From assembly GCA_036260415.1 (NCBI GenBank), contig DASZZX010000021.1, positions 1 through 12,738 of the forward strand: 12,738 bases of DNA, read 5' to 3'. The notes beneath the pieces are model-generated. The model worked only from the letters and a program-made list of their open reading frames with translations. It had not been told where the DNA came from and made no database searches. The stretch comes from DASZZX01 sp036260415. GTDB taxonomy: Bacteria > Actinomycetota > Nitriliruptoria > Nitriliruptorales > JAHWKO01. A program made the translations under genes and the position numbers. Position 1 is the stretch's first letter. Each line of letters opens with the position of its first letter. Positions 1 through 6,569 of this stretch are shown in pieces.

Positions 1-1
1 A

Positions 2-94
2 CTGGTGGCCCTGGCCCAGGAGACGGAGCTGGTCCGCGCGGCGCTCGTCGGAGTCGGGGCCGGGATGGTCGAACGGGCGGGGCGGGAACCGTGA
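2..94 (+). CDS. C-terminal end of an upstream gene (partial, unidentified)
   Basis: An open frame entering from the left edge encodes about 30 residues (LVALAQETELVRAALVGVGA...) and ends at the TGA at 92-94. That stop overlaps the GTG start of the MoxR gene in a 4-nt GTGA junction, the same arrangement seen at the next gene boundary, so this is very likely a real gene of the same operon. The visible tail is too short for family assignment. In related actinobacterial clusters the gene before moxR often encodes a DUF4350-type membrane protein; that identity here is inference from context only. Confidence 0.6.
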   Translation: MVALAQETELVRAALVGVGAGMVERAGREP

Positions 95-1056
95 CCACGG
101 CGGTCGGCGACGGCGGTCGCGCGGCGATCGTGGGGGTCCGCGACGAGGTCGGCAAGGTCGTGGTCGGCCAGGAGGGCGTCGTGTCCGGCCTCGTGGTCGC
201 GCTGCTGGTGCGCGGCCACGTGCTGCTGGAGGGGGCGCCCGGGCTGGCGAAGACGCTGCTGGTCAAGACGCTGTCGGCCGCGCTGGATCTGCAGTTCAAG
301 CGGGTGCAGTTCACGCCCGACCTGATGCCCGCGGACATCACGGGTCAGACGATCCTGGGGCGCGATGACGGTTCGTTCCGGTTCCGGCCCGGCCCGGTGT
401 TCACCAACCTGCTCCTGGCCGACGAGGTGAACCGCACCCCGCCCAAGACGCAGGCGGCTCTGCTGGAGGCGATGGAGGAGCGCCAGGTGTCGGTGGAGGG
501 CTCGCCACGCCACCTCCCCGACCCCTTCCTGGTGGTCGCCACCCAGAACCCGGTGGAGTACGAGGGGACCTACCCCCTTCCGGAGGCGCAGCTCGACCGC
601 TTCCTCCTCAAGCTGGTGGTCGGCTACCCGACAGCCGCGCAGGAGGACGAGATCCTCGCCCGTCACGACGCCGGCCTCGACCCGCACGACCTCCCCGCAG
701 CCGGCGTGTCCCCGGTCGCGGGTCGTGACGATCTGGCCGGCGCGCGGAGGGAGGTCCAGGCCGTGCGCACGGACGAGCGCGTGCGGCAGTACATCGTCGC
801 GCTCGCACGCGCCACCCGGCAGACACCCGCCCTGACGCTCGGCGTGTCGCCGCGGGGGGCGACGATGCTGCTGCACGGCGCCAAGGCTTGGGCGTGGCTG
901 TCCGGCCGCAGCTTCGTGACCCCGGACGAGGTCAAGGCGATGATGAAGCCGACGTTCCGTCATCGCATCCAGCTGCGGCCGGAGGTCGAGTTGGAGGGCG
1001 CCGACCCGGACGGAGTGCTCGACGGCATCCTGGCGTCGGTCCCCGTCCCAAGGTGA
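91..1056 (+). CDS. MoxR family AAA+ ATPase
   Basis: A 321-residue protein with the full MoxR signature. The P-loop GAPGLAKT is at about 48-55 and the Walker B segment LLLADEVNR has D111/E112. Sensor 1 ATQNP is at 150-154, followed by YPLPEAQLDRF at 161-171, and the sensor 2 region VSPRG is near 253-257. MoxR proteins are cytoplasmic hexameric ATPases thought to act as chaperones that remodel or load metal into partner vWA-domain proteins. The length is normal for the family. The GTG start overlaps the preceding stop by 4 nt, and the 3' end overlaps the DUF58 start by 4 nt, so the three genes are probably co-translated. The pairing with DUF58 is the usual one and suggests that the DUF58 protein is its partner. 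The physiological client is unknown. Confidence 0.96.
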   Translation: MTTAVGDGGRAAIVGVRDEVGKVVVGQEGVVSGLVVALLVRGHVLLEGAPGLAKTLLVKTLSAALDLQFKRVQFTPDLMPADITGQTILGRDDGSFRFRPGPVFTNLLLADEVNRTPPKTQAALLEAMEERQVSVEGSPRHLPDPFLVVATQNPVEYEGTYPLPEAQLDRFLLKLVVGYPTAAQEDEILARHDAGLDPHDLPAAGVSPVAGRDDLAGARREVQAVRTDERVRQYIVALARATRQTPALTLGVSPRGATMLLHGAKAWAWLSGRSFVTPDEVKAMMKPTFRHRIQLRPEVELEGADPDGVLDGILASVPVPR

Positions 1057-2471
1057 TCGCGCCAAGGGCCGTCACGGGTGCGGACGGCCCGTCCGCGGCG
1101 CCGCCCGCGCCCGCGCGGTGGTGGCAGCGGGCGCCGGTCCCGACCTGGCGTGCGGCGGCGGTGGCGGCCGCCGCCACCCCTCTCGCCGCCGTACTGCCGT
1201 TGCCGTTCCCGTGGAGCGTGGGGGCGTTGGCCGGGGCGCTGCTCCTGCTGATCGCCGCCGACGCGGCGTTGGCGGTCGATCCTCGTCGTCTGGTGATCAG
1301 GCGGGACGCGCCGGGCATCGTGCCGCTGCACGCGGTCGGCGAGCTGCGCTGGTCGGTGGCCAACCCGACCGACCGGCGCCTCGACGTGGCGTTGGCAGAT
1401 GCCCTCGCGCCGTCCCTGGGCGCTGTCCGCCGTCGGGCGCGGCTGCAGCTGCCGGCACACGGCCGCAGCGCGGCCACCACGACGATCACACCTCGCCGGC
1501 GTGGTCGGTTCGACCTGCAGCTGGTGGAGCTGCGTGTGGCGGGTCCGCTCGGGCTGGCTGCACGTCAGGCCCGTCAGGTGGTACGCGGGACCATCCGCGT
1601 GTACCCGTCGTTCCACTCCCGCGACGAGGCGGAGCTGCGCATCCACCGGGGTCGCATCCTCGAGGTGGGGCTGCGATCGGCGCGGGGACGGGGTGGGGGG
1701 ACGGACTTCGACTCCCTGAGGGAGTACGTGCAGGGCGACGAGTTCCGCCGCATCGACTGGGCCGCCACGGCCCGTGCCGGGGCGCCGATCGTGCGCGAGT
1801 ACCGCGCGGAGCGCAACCAGATGGTCGTGGTGCTGCTCGATGTCGGACGTGTCATGGCCGGCAGGATCATGGTGGGCGCCCCGGGCCTGTCGCCCGGCCG
1901 GGTGGAGGTCCCGAGACTCGACCACGCGATGGACGCGGTGATGGCGCTCACGACCGTGGCGACACGGCTGGGGGACCGGGTGGGGCTGGTGGCCTTCGGA
2001 GCGGACATCCGAGCGGTCGTCCCGCCGGGGCGCGCGCGACACCAGCTCCGACGGGTGACCGAGGCGATGTACCGGCTGGAGCCCGAACTGGCCGAGAGTG
2101 ACTACCGCGGGGCGTTCCTGACCACGCTGACACGCTTCCGGCGACGCTCGATGCTGGTCGTGCTCACCGAGCTCGCCGCGGAGGCCCTCGCCGAGAGCCT
2201 GTTGCCCGCCCTGCCCCTGGTGGTCCGTGACCACCTGGTGGTGGTCGCCAGCGTGCAGGACCCCGATGTGCTCCGCTGGGCGTACGGCGTGCCCCAGGAC
2301 GCCGGGGCCGCCTACCGCAAGGCGGCGGCCCTCGACGCGCTAGCGGACCGACGGCGGTTCGCTCGACGACTCACCACGGCCGGCGTGCCGGTCGTGGACG
2401 CTCCACCCACCGAGCTGGCGGGGCGTGTCGCGGACACGTACCTGCAGGCGAAGGCGGCCGGCCGTCTGTGA
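1053..2471 (+). CDS. DUF58 domain protein (membrane-anchored, vWA-like)
   Basis: The open frame extends back to 888, but that part overlaps moxR in another frame. The GTG at 1053 gives the GTGA overlap with the moxR stop and a 472-residue protein of normal family size. Residues about 32-50 and 54-75 are two hydrophobic helices forming an N-terminal membrane anchor. The DUF58 hallmark lies at about 217-236 (DFDSLREYVQGDEFRRIDW). A vWA-like fold begins at VVVLLDVGR, with D263 at the position of the first metal-binding Asp. The usual DxSxS motif reads DVGRV here, so metal binding may be altered or lost. DUF58 proteins are frequent partners of MoxR ATPases, and their molecular function is not established. 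The gene ends 55 bp before a strong hairpin. Confidence 0.93.
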   Translation: MIAPRAVTGADGPSAAPPAPARWWQRAPVPTWRAAAVAAAATPLAAVLPLPFPWSVGALAGALLLLIAADAALAVDPRRLVIRRDAPGIVPLHAVGELRWSVANPTDRRLDVALADALAPSLGAVRRRARLQLPAHGRSAATTTITPRRRGRFDLQLVELRVAGPLGLAARQARQVVRGTIRVYPSFHSRDEAELRIHRGRILEVGLRSARGRGGGTDFDSLREYVQGDEFRRIDWAATARAGAPIVREYRAERNQMVVVLLDVGRVMAGRIMVGAPGLSPGRVEVPRLDHAMDAVMALTTVATRLGDRVGLVAFGADIRAVVPPGRARHQLRRVTEAMYRLEPELAESDYRGAFLTTLTRFRRRSMLVVLTELAAEALAESLLPALPLVVRDHLVVVASVQDPDVLRWAYGVPQDAGAAYRKAAALDALADRRRFARRLTTAGVPVVDAPPTELAGRVADTYLQAKAAGRL

Positions 2472-2525
2472 GACGGCTGTGCGGCCGGGCGCGGAGGGCA
2501 CGAGGTCACCCTCCACCATCCGCTC

Positions 2526-2574
2526 CAATCACACCCTCATCCTCAACTGGAGGTTGAGGATGAGGGTGTGATTG
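2526..2574. terminator. Perfect 22-bp-arm inverted repeat, probable bidirectional terminator
   Basis: The arms 2526-2547 and 2553-2574 are exact reverse complements separated by the 5-nt loop TGGAG. The element lies between the convergent DUF58 and SpoIIM genes. There is no T-run on either side, as is common in high-GC bacteria, so termination is inferred from position and stem strength. The left arm contains the SpoIIM stop codon (TCA at 2543-2545 on this strand). The arms are noticeably less GC-rich than the surrounding DNA. A repeat-family element is the alternative reading. Confidence 0.7.
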
Positions 2575-3589
2575 CGGCTCTGCTCGTGGTGTGGACCCAG
2601 CCGGCGTCGAGCTCGCCCAGCGCCCCGGTCCTGCCCTCGGCGGCGGCCAGGCGGCCCTGCACGACGAGGTAGGTCACGAACCCGGTCTCGACGGCCACGC
2701 CGACGCCGACCCGGCCCCAGGTTGGCAACGGCGAGGGGGTGATGACCGCCTCGAGCAGGGCGGCGACCAGGAAGACACCGACCAGGCCGGCGACGACCAC
2801 CACCGCGCGGCGCCCCTGCTCGGCGACGGCGACGCGTCTTGGGTGGTCACCGGGGTCGATGACCGCCCACCCCAGACGCAGGCCGACGCCCCCGGCGATG
2901 AAGACGGCGGTCAGCTCCAGCAGCCCGTGCGGCAGGATCAGGCCCCAGAAGCGCGGGGCGAGATCGGCGCCGGCGAAGAGGCCGGCGGCCACGCCCACGT
3001 GGGCACCGTTGACGAGCAGGACCCACGCGGTCGGCAGGCACAGCGCGATGCCGCCCGCGAACGCCGTGATCGCGACCCGCACGTTGTTGGTGAACACCCA
3101 CGATGCGAACTGCGCCGCCGGCTGGGAGGAGTAGTAGGCCTCGAAATCCTCCGTCAGGTACGCCTCCCTGACCGGGGTGGGCATCGCGGCCTCGTACGCC
3201 GCGGGGGAGCGTGCGATCCACAAGCCGACCGTGAGCGCGGCCACCGTGAACAGCGAGGCGGCGGCGAGGACCGCGGCGCGGGAGTGCCACACGGCCGCAG
3301 GGAAGGTCGAGGTTGCGAAGCGCAGGACCGTGCGCCACGTGCGCGGCCGACTACCGTAGACCAGCGTGCCGGCCCGACCCACCAGGCCGGACAGGTGCGC
3401 GGCCAGGCCCGGATCTCGGTAGGTCGTGCGGGCGGTGGACAGGTGGCTGGACACGCGGAGGTAGAGGCGGACCAGTTCATCGAGCTCGTCGGGTTCCAGC
3501 CGCTCAACCCCTCGGCGGGCGCGCTCGGTGAGCCTGTCCAGACGGGCCCACACCGGCTCGTTGGCCGCGATGAACCGGTCGATGTCCAC
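2543..3589 (-). CDS. SpoIIM/DUF95 family multi-pass membrane protein
   Basis: A 348-residue protein with a soluble helical N-terminus (about 1-95, LDRLTERARRGVERL... then YLRVSSHLSTART). Several membrane helices follow, at about 104-126, 168-194, 197-207, 214-240, 261-286 and 294-311. The segment ILPHGLLELTAVFIAGG at about 218-234 is the conserved PHG-x-x-E core of the stage II sporulation protein M/DUF95 family. In Firmicutes SpoIIM belongs to the engulfment machinery. In actinobacteria homologues sit beside MoxR/DUF58/RDD genes with no known role, so no sporulation function should be inferred. The start is GTG (CAC at 3587-3589), with no Shine-Dalgarno but a TACACT -10 element 6 nt upstream, which fits leaderless expression. 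The last residues (TPSSSTSS) come from the hairpin. Confidence 0.93.
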   Translation of the reverse strand: MDIDRFIAANEPVWARLDRLTERARRGVERLEPDELDELVRLYLRVSSHLSTARTTYRDPGLAAHLSGLVGRAGTLVYGSRPRTWRTVLRFATSTFPAAVWHSRAAVLAAASLFTVAALTVGLWIARSPAAYEAAMPTPVREAYLTEDFEAYYSSQPAAQFASWVFTNNVRVAITAFAGGIALCLPTAWVLLVNGAHVGVAAGLFAGADLAPRFWGLILPHGLLELTAVFIAGGVGLRLGWAVIDPGDHPRRVAVAEQGRRAVVVVAGLVGVFLVAALLEAVITPSPLPTWGRVGVGVAVETGFVTYLVVQGRLAAAEGRTGALGELDAGWVHTTSRAAITPSSSTSS

Positions 3590-3595
3590 GACGGG

Positions 3596-3601
3596 AGTGT
3601 A
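3596..3601 (-). promoter_or_regulatory. Candidate -10 element for a leaderless SpoIIM transcript
   Basis: On the minus strand the sequence reads TACACT, then six bases (CCCGTC), then the GTG start at 3589. TANNNT ending at -7 relative to the start codon is the arrangement expected for leaderless mRNAs in actinobacteria. There is no purine-rich Shine-Dalgarno in front of the start. A clear -35 is not seen. Confidence 0.45.
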
Positions 3602-3613
3602 GGGAGGCCGACC

Positions 3614-3637
3614 GTGAACCAGGTGGCGCCACGGTGA
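3614..3637 (+). CDS. Candidate 7-codon upstream mini-ORF coupled to the RDD gene
   Basis: The reading frame GTG AAC CAG GTG GCG CCA CGG TGA is preceded by an excellent ribosome-binding site (AGGGAGG, 3601-3607) at 6-nt spacing. Its TGA overlaps the GTG start of the RDD gene by 4 nt. The RDD start itself has no good ribosome-binding site at normal distance, so ribosomes may load at the mini-ORF and reinitiate. The peptide (MNQVAPR) resembles nothing known. The alternative is that the RDD start is recognised weakly on its own. Confidence 0.35.
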   Translation: MNQVAPR

Positions 3638-4506
3638 GCAGCCCGGCGGGGATCGTCACCCCCGAGGCGGTGCTCCTCGACCTCGACACCGCCAGCGTCG
3701 GGTCGCGCGCGATCGCACTCCTGCTCGACCTGATCCTCATGGCGGTCGCAGGTGTCGCACTGGTCCTCGCTGTGGTCGGGATGGACAGCGCCGCGGGCGA
3801 CGCCGGGGCGGGCTGGGTGGCGGTGACGCTGGCCCTCATGCTGCTGCTCGGCGTGCAGTTCGGCTACCCGATCGCCTTCGAGACCCTCTGGCACGGCCGC
3901 ACACCGGGGAAGGCAGCGCTGGGCCTGCGTGTGGTCACCGCCGAGGGTGGGCCAGTCGGCTTCCGGCACGCCGCGATCCGAGCCGCCTTCGGCATCGTCG
4001 ACTTCTACGTCTCTTTCGGCGCGGTCGCGGTGATCAGCGCGCTGCTGAGCCCGCGGGATCAACGCGTGGGCGACCTGGCTGCCGGGACCGTCGTGCTGCG
4101 CGAGCGCACCGGCCGTGAGGCGCCCCAGGTCGTCCGGTTCACGCCGCCTGCTGGCTTGGAGGGCTACGTCGCACTGCTCGACGTCAGCACGCTGACGCCC
4201 CGTGTCTACGGGGCGGCACGTGCCTTCCTGCGGCGGGCGCCGACCCTGCCCGCCGAGGTCCGGGCCGGACTGGCAGGCCAGCTCGCCGACGAGCTCGTGC
4301 GGCGGGTGCGACCCCCGGCCGCCCCGACCGAGATCGACGCCGAGACGTTCGTGCGGTGCGTGGCCGCCGCGTACCAGCGGCGATACGAGGCGACGACACC
4401 GCCGCTGGCAGGCCAGCCACGTCGGACCAGCGCGGATGGGACCCCGGCCGCGGAAACCCGCGATCCACCGCGGCCGCCGCCCGACCGCCTCCGACCTCCG
4501 AGCTGA
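3634..4506 (+). CDS. RDD family membrane protein
   Basis: A 290-residue protein. The first membrane helix carries the RDD-type pattern at about 23-35 (GSRAIALLLDLIL, with R25 and D32). A second helix lies at about 60-80. The loop after it contains LWHGRTPGKAALGLRVV, and a later helix region is followed by SPRDQRVGDLAAGTVVLRE; all are typical of the RDD family. RDD proteins are small integral membrane proteins, some proposed to be transporters, and most are uncharacterised. Beyond about residue 170 there is a soluble C-terminal part ending in a proline-rich tail (PPRPPPDRLRPPS), which makes the protein longer than a minimal RDD domain. It is transcribed divergently from SpoIIM with a 44-bp gap. 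The start is GTG at 3634, and an in-frame GTG at 3670 is a possible alternative. The association with MoxR/DUF58/SpoIIM genes is recurrent in actinobacteria. Confidence 0.92.
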   Translation: MSSPAGIVTPEAVLLDLDTASVGSRAIALLLDLILMAVAGVALVLAVVGMDSAAGDAGAGWVAVTLALMLLLGVQFGYPIAFETLWHGRTPGKAALGLRVVTAEGGPVGFRHAAIRAAFGIVDFYVSFGAVAVISALLSPRDQRVGDLAAGTVVLRERTGREAPQVVRFTPPAGLEGYVALLDVSTLTPRVYGAARAFLRRAPTLPAEVRAGLAGQLADELVRRVRPPAAPTEIDAETFVRCVAAAYQRRYEATTPPLAGQPRRTSADGTPAAETRDPPRPPPDRLRPPS

Positions 4507-4631
4507 GTGCGCGCCCAGGACGACATCGCGCTGAGGCAGGGCATGGGAACGTTCGCCGCTCCGACGGTCCTTGAGCCCCGGCCGGGGGTGTCGGCGGCGC
4601 CGGACACGCCCCGCCGTGTCGTGCTCGCCCG
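4507..4631. terminator. Convergent gap with hairpins (candidate terminators)
   Basis: This 125-bp gap separates the 3' ends of the RDD and diiron genes. It contains the perfect palindrome CCCCGGCCGGGG (4576-4587). Next comes a stem GTGTC/GACAC with inner GGC/GCC (4588-4607), and then GACACG/CGTGTC with a 6-nt loop (4603-4620). The second and third stems share the GACAC strand, so they are mutually exclusive. No T-tract is present. A bidirectional terminator role is inferred from position. No credible gene is seen in the gap. Confidence 0.4.
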
Positions 4632-5615
4632 TCAGGCGGCCGAGGCCGTCGTGGCGAAGCCGGCCGGGGCCTGCTCCTCGCTCGGCGGGTGGTCATGTGA
4701 CGACCGGAACAGCCCGGCTCGCGCCAGCTGCTCGTCGCCCGCCAGCGAGGCCGCCCGCGACGGTGTCATGCGCCGGAGGGCGGCACGTCGGGCGTCGCTC
4801 GCCAAGGACGTGCCCTCGAGACCTGGCAGCTCGCGGATGGTGGCGTCGAGCTCCTCCACCCGCCGGGCGCCGCCGCCGTGGCCGAAGAGCGTCGCGACGA
4901 CGAAATCGGTCTCCTCCTGCGGGCGGACGCCGGTTCCCACCGGGGCCCACAGGTGCTGCATCGTCCACCGCGTGAGCCGCCGGGCTCGGGCGCTGCGCGC
5001 CAGGCGGAGCCGGGCCTGGGCGCGGTAGAAGGCGAAATGACGCCGTTCGTCCTTGATGATGGCCCGTAGCAGCTGGACCAGCATGGGGTGCTTCGTGCGC
5101 TCGATCAAGGCGTGGTAGCCGGTCAGCGTCGACAGCTCGTTCAACGCGCCCCACGTCATGTGCACCGCCACGAAGTCGTCGCCGGCCAGGGCGGACCCGG
5201 CCATGGTCGCGAGGTGGCTGACGGCGCTGCTGCCGGCGAGCGTGCGCCGGATCCATGCGTTGCGTCCGGCCTTGGTGGGGTAGGGGCTGTCGCCGGCGAC
5301 GGCCTCACGGTCGGGCGCGAGGGTGAACCCCGCCTCTCCGAGGAAGCGGCTGAACGCTTCGCCGTGCCACAGCTCCTCGTACACCCAGCAGGACAGGAAC
5401 GCGGTGACGTCCGGTTGGAACGCCGCCCGGGTGGCGAGCAGGTCCCGCAGGAAGATCACCGTGTGGGACTCGATGTCCATCATGTAGGCCAGGCAGCGCG
5501 CCTCCGCGCCGTCCAACCGGTGGACGGAGACCGCCGGCCAGTCGACGCTGGAGAGGTCGACACGGCCCGACGCGCGCAGGTACCGATCGAGATCGAACTC
5601 GGCGTCTTTGGGCAT
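4632..5615 (-). CDS. Ferritin-like diiron protein (acyl-ACP desaturase/R2-like fold)
   Basis: The ATG at 5615 is preceded by GGAG at 6-nt spacing and gives 327 residues. An in-frame TTG at 5678 would add 21 residues but lacks a ribosome-binding site. In the 5615-start numbering the likely metal ligands are E49 (MDIESHT), E81 with H84 (YEELWH), E160 (LNELST), and E190 with H193 (KDERRH). This is the complete E, ExxH, E, ExxH set of a four-helix-bundle di-iron carboxylate site. Such sites occur in acyl-ACP desaturases and R2-like oxidases, which activate O2. No signal peptide is seen, so it should be cytosolic. The substrate cannot be read from sequence. It stands alone, transcribed away from the sigma-factor gene. 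Fatty-acyl desaturation or oxidation is the best guess, with low certainty. Confidence 0.85.
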   Translation of the reverse strand: MPKDAEFDLDRYLRASGRVDLSSVDWPAVSVHRLDGAEARCLAYMMDIESHTVIFLRDLLATRAAFQPDVTAFLSCWVYEELWHGEAFSRFLGEAGFTLAPDREAVAGDSPYPTKAGRNAWIRRTLAGSSAVSHLATMAGSALAGDDFVAVHMTWGALNELSTLTGYHALIERTKHPMLVQLLRAIIKDERRHFAFYRAQARLRLARSARARRLTRWTMQHLWAPVGTGVRPQEETDFVVATLFGHGGGARRVEELDATIRELPGLEGTSLASDARRAALRRMTPSRAASLAGDEQLARAGLFRSSHDHPPSEEQAPAGFATTASAA

Positions 5616-5969
5616 CGGCGGCTCCGATCGTCGGTTCGCCAGGTCGTTCGTCCCAGGGGTGGCCGCGGATGGGTCCAACGCCCCCCTGCGCTACGACCGA
5701 TCCGGGCCGCCGCGGGCTCCGAACTACTCGGACAACCGACGCGCAGTATGGACGAGGAGCCCATCCTGGAGCTAGATGCAACTGGTAACGAGGTCTCGAG
5801 GGCGGACGGTGACGTGCTCGCCCCGAGGCTCGTCGACGACGACCTGCATCTGGTCAGAGCCCCGGTAGCGTTCGCCTCGCGCGATCGCCCCGTGAGGGGC
5901 TGGTGCCCTGAGCCGGTCGGCTGATCTGACACCCCCACCGGGAACGGGCGCCGAGACAGGAGGCTCCGC
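5616..5969. other. Divergent intergenic region between the diiron and sigma-factor genes
   Basis: These 354 bp should hold the promoters of both flanking genes, but I see no convincing -35/-10 pair. Visible structure includes a TCGTCGACGA palindrome (5830-5839) and a 7-bp inverted pair AGATGCA/TGCATCT (5774-5780 and 5845-5851). There is also a GCCCC-GTGA-GGGGC hairpin with a GNRA-type loop (5887-5900) and AGCC-GGTC-GGCT (5911-5922). A frame from the ATG at 5748 to the TGA at 5924 could encode 58 residues (MDEEPILELDATGNEV...). It has no ribosome-binding site and lower third-position GC than the real genes, so I do not call it. Confidence 0.5.
5958..5963 (+). promoter_or_regulatory. Strong ribosome-binding site of the sigma-factor gene
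   Basis: AGGAGG lies 6 nt before the GTG at 5970. It fixes the start of the sigma-factor gene and is among the best Shine-Dalgarno sequences in the window. Confidence 0.85.
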
Positions 5970-6569
5970 GTGGCTGAGGGACCCCGGCACCTGAGCGCGA
6001 CGTCCGGGTCGAGCCTGCACGCCGAGCCCCGCGACGCCGACCTCATGCGCGCCGTTGCCCGAGGCGATCAGGAAGCGTTCGCGGTGCTGTACGACCGCTA
6101 CGCGGACCGGGTCTTCGGGCTGATCCGGAAGGTCCTGCGCGACCCCTCCCAGTCCGAGGAGGTGGCTCAGGAGGTGTTCGTCGAGATCTGGCGAACCGCC
6201 CGCCGTTACGATCCGGACAAGGGGGCGGTCGCCACCTGGTTCATGACCCTCGCACACCGCCGCGCGGTCGATCGCGTCCGCAGCGAGCAGTCCTCCCGAA
6301 AGCGCGAGAGCCGTGCCGGCGCGGGCGACGTCGAGCGCCCCTTCGACGAGGTCGAGGAACAGATCGAGACCCGGGTGGAGCACCAGAGGGTCCGCCGCGC
6401 CCTGGAGGCTTTGACCGACCTGCAGCGGCAAGCCATCGAGCTCGCCTACTACGGGGGGAACACCTACAGAGAGGTCGCCGAGCTCCTGGACACCCCGCTC
6501 GGGACCATCAAGACGCGTATGCGCGACGGACTCGTACGCCTCCGAGACGCCCTGGGGGTGACGCCGTGA
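5970..6569 (+). CDS. sigK: ECF RNA polymerase sigma factor, SigK-like
   Basis: A 199-residue group 4 sigma factor. Region 2 spans about 24-105 (DQEAFAVLYDRYADRVFGLI, then SEEVAQEVFVEIWRTA and TWFMTLAHRRAVDRVR) and binds core polymerase and the -10. A charged linker follows at 106-140. Region 4 at about 142-192 (LEALTDLQRQAIELAYYGGN, TYREVAELL, GTIKTRMRDGLVRLRDAL) is the -35-binding helix-turn-helix. The ELAYYGG-TYREVAE-L-GT-KTRMRDGL pattern is SigK-like. The next gene is an RskA-type anti-sigma factor, which supports the assignment. The gene is translationally coupled to it. By analogy the factor would be held at the membrane until the anti-sigma is cleaved or its thiols oxidised. The target promoters are not visible here. 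Confidence 0.92.
   Translation: MAEGPRHLSATSGSSLHAEPRDADLMRAVARGDQEAFAVLYDRYADRVFGLIRKVLRDPSQSEEVAQEVFVEIWRTARRYDPDKGAVATWFMTLAHRRAVDRVRSEQSSRKRESRAGAGDVERPFDEVEEQIETRVEHQRVRRALEALTDLQRQAIELAYYGGNTYREVAELLDTPLGTIKTRMRDGLVRLRDALGVTP

Noticed and set aside
960..2234. 424-residue minus-strand frame opposite DUF58
   Set aside because: It is composed of Arg/His/Pro/Gln-rich sequence with no recognisable motif and lies entirely over moxR/DUF58 coding sequence.
2543..3589. SpoIIM as evidence for an endospore-forming organism
   Set aside because: DUF95/SpoIIM homologues occur widely in non-sporulating actinobacteria beside MoxR genes, and no other sporulation gene is present.
2591..3637. 348-residue plus-strand open frame opposite SpoIIM
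   Set aside because: It mirrors the SpoIIM frame, has His/Asp/Arg-rich low-complexity content and no domain. It is an antisense shadow typical of GC-rich DNA.
5616..5678. TTG start adding 21 residues to the diiron protein
   Set aside because: No ribosome-binding site, whereas ATG 5615 has GGAG at good spacing. The added residues show no family feature.
5761..5789. SigK-type promoter beginning with CCATCC
   Set aside because: The sequence 16-17 nt downstream (GGTAAC) does not resemble the known SigK -10 (CCGAAT). CCATCC also occurs elsewhere in the window by chance.
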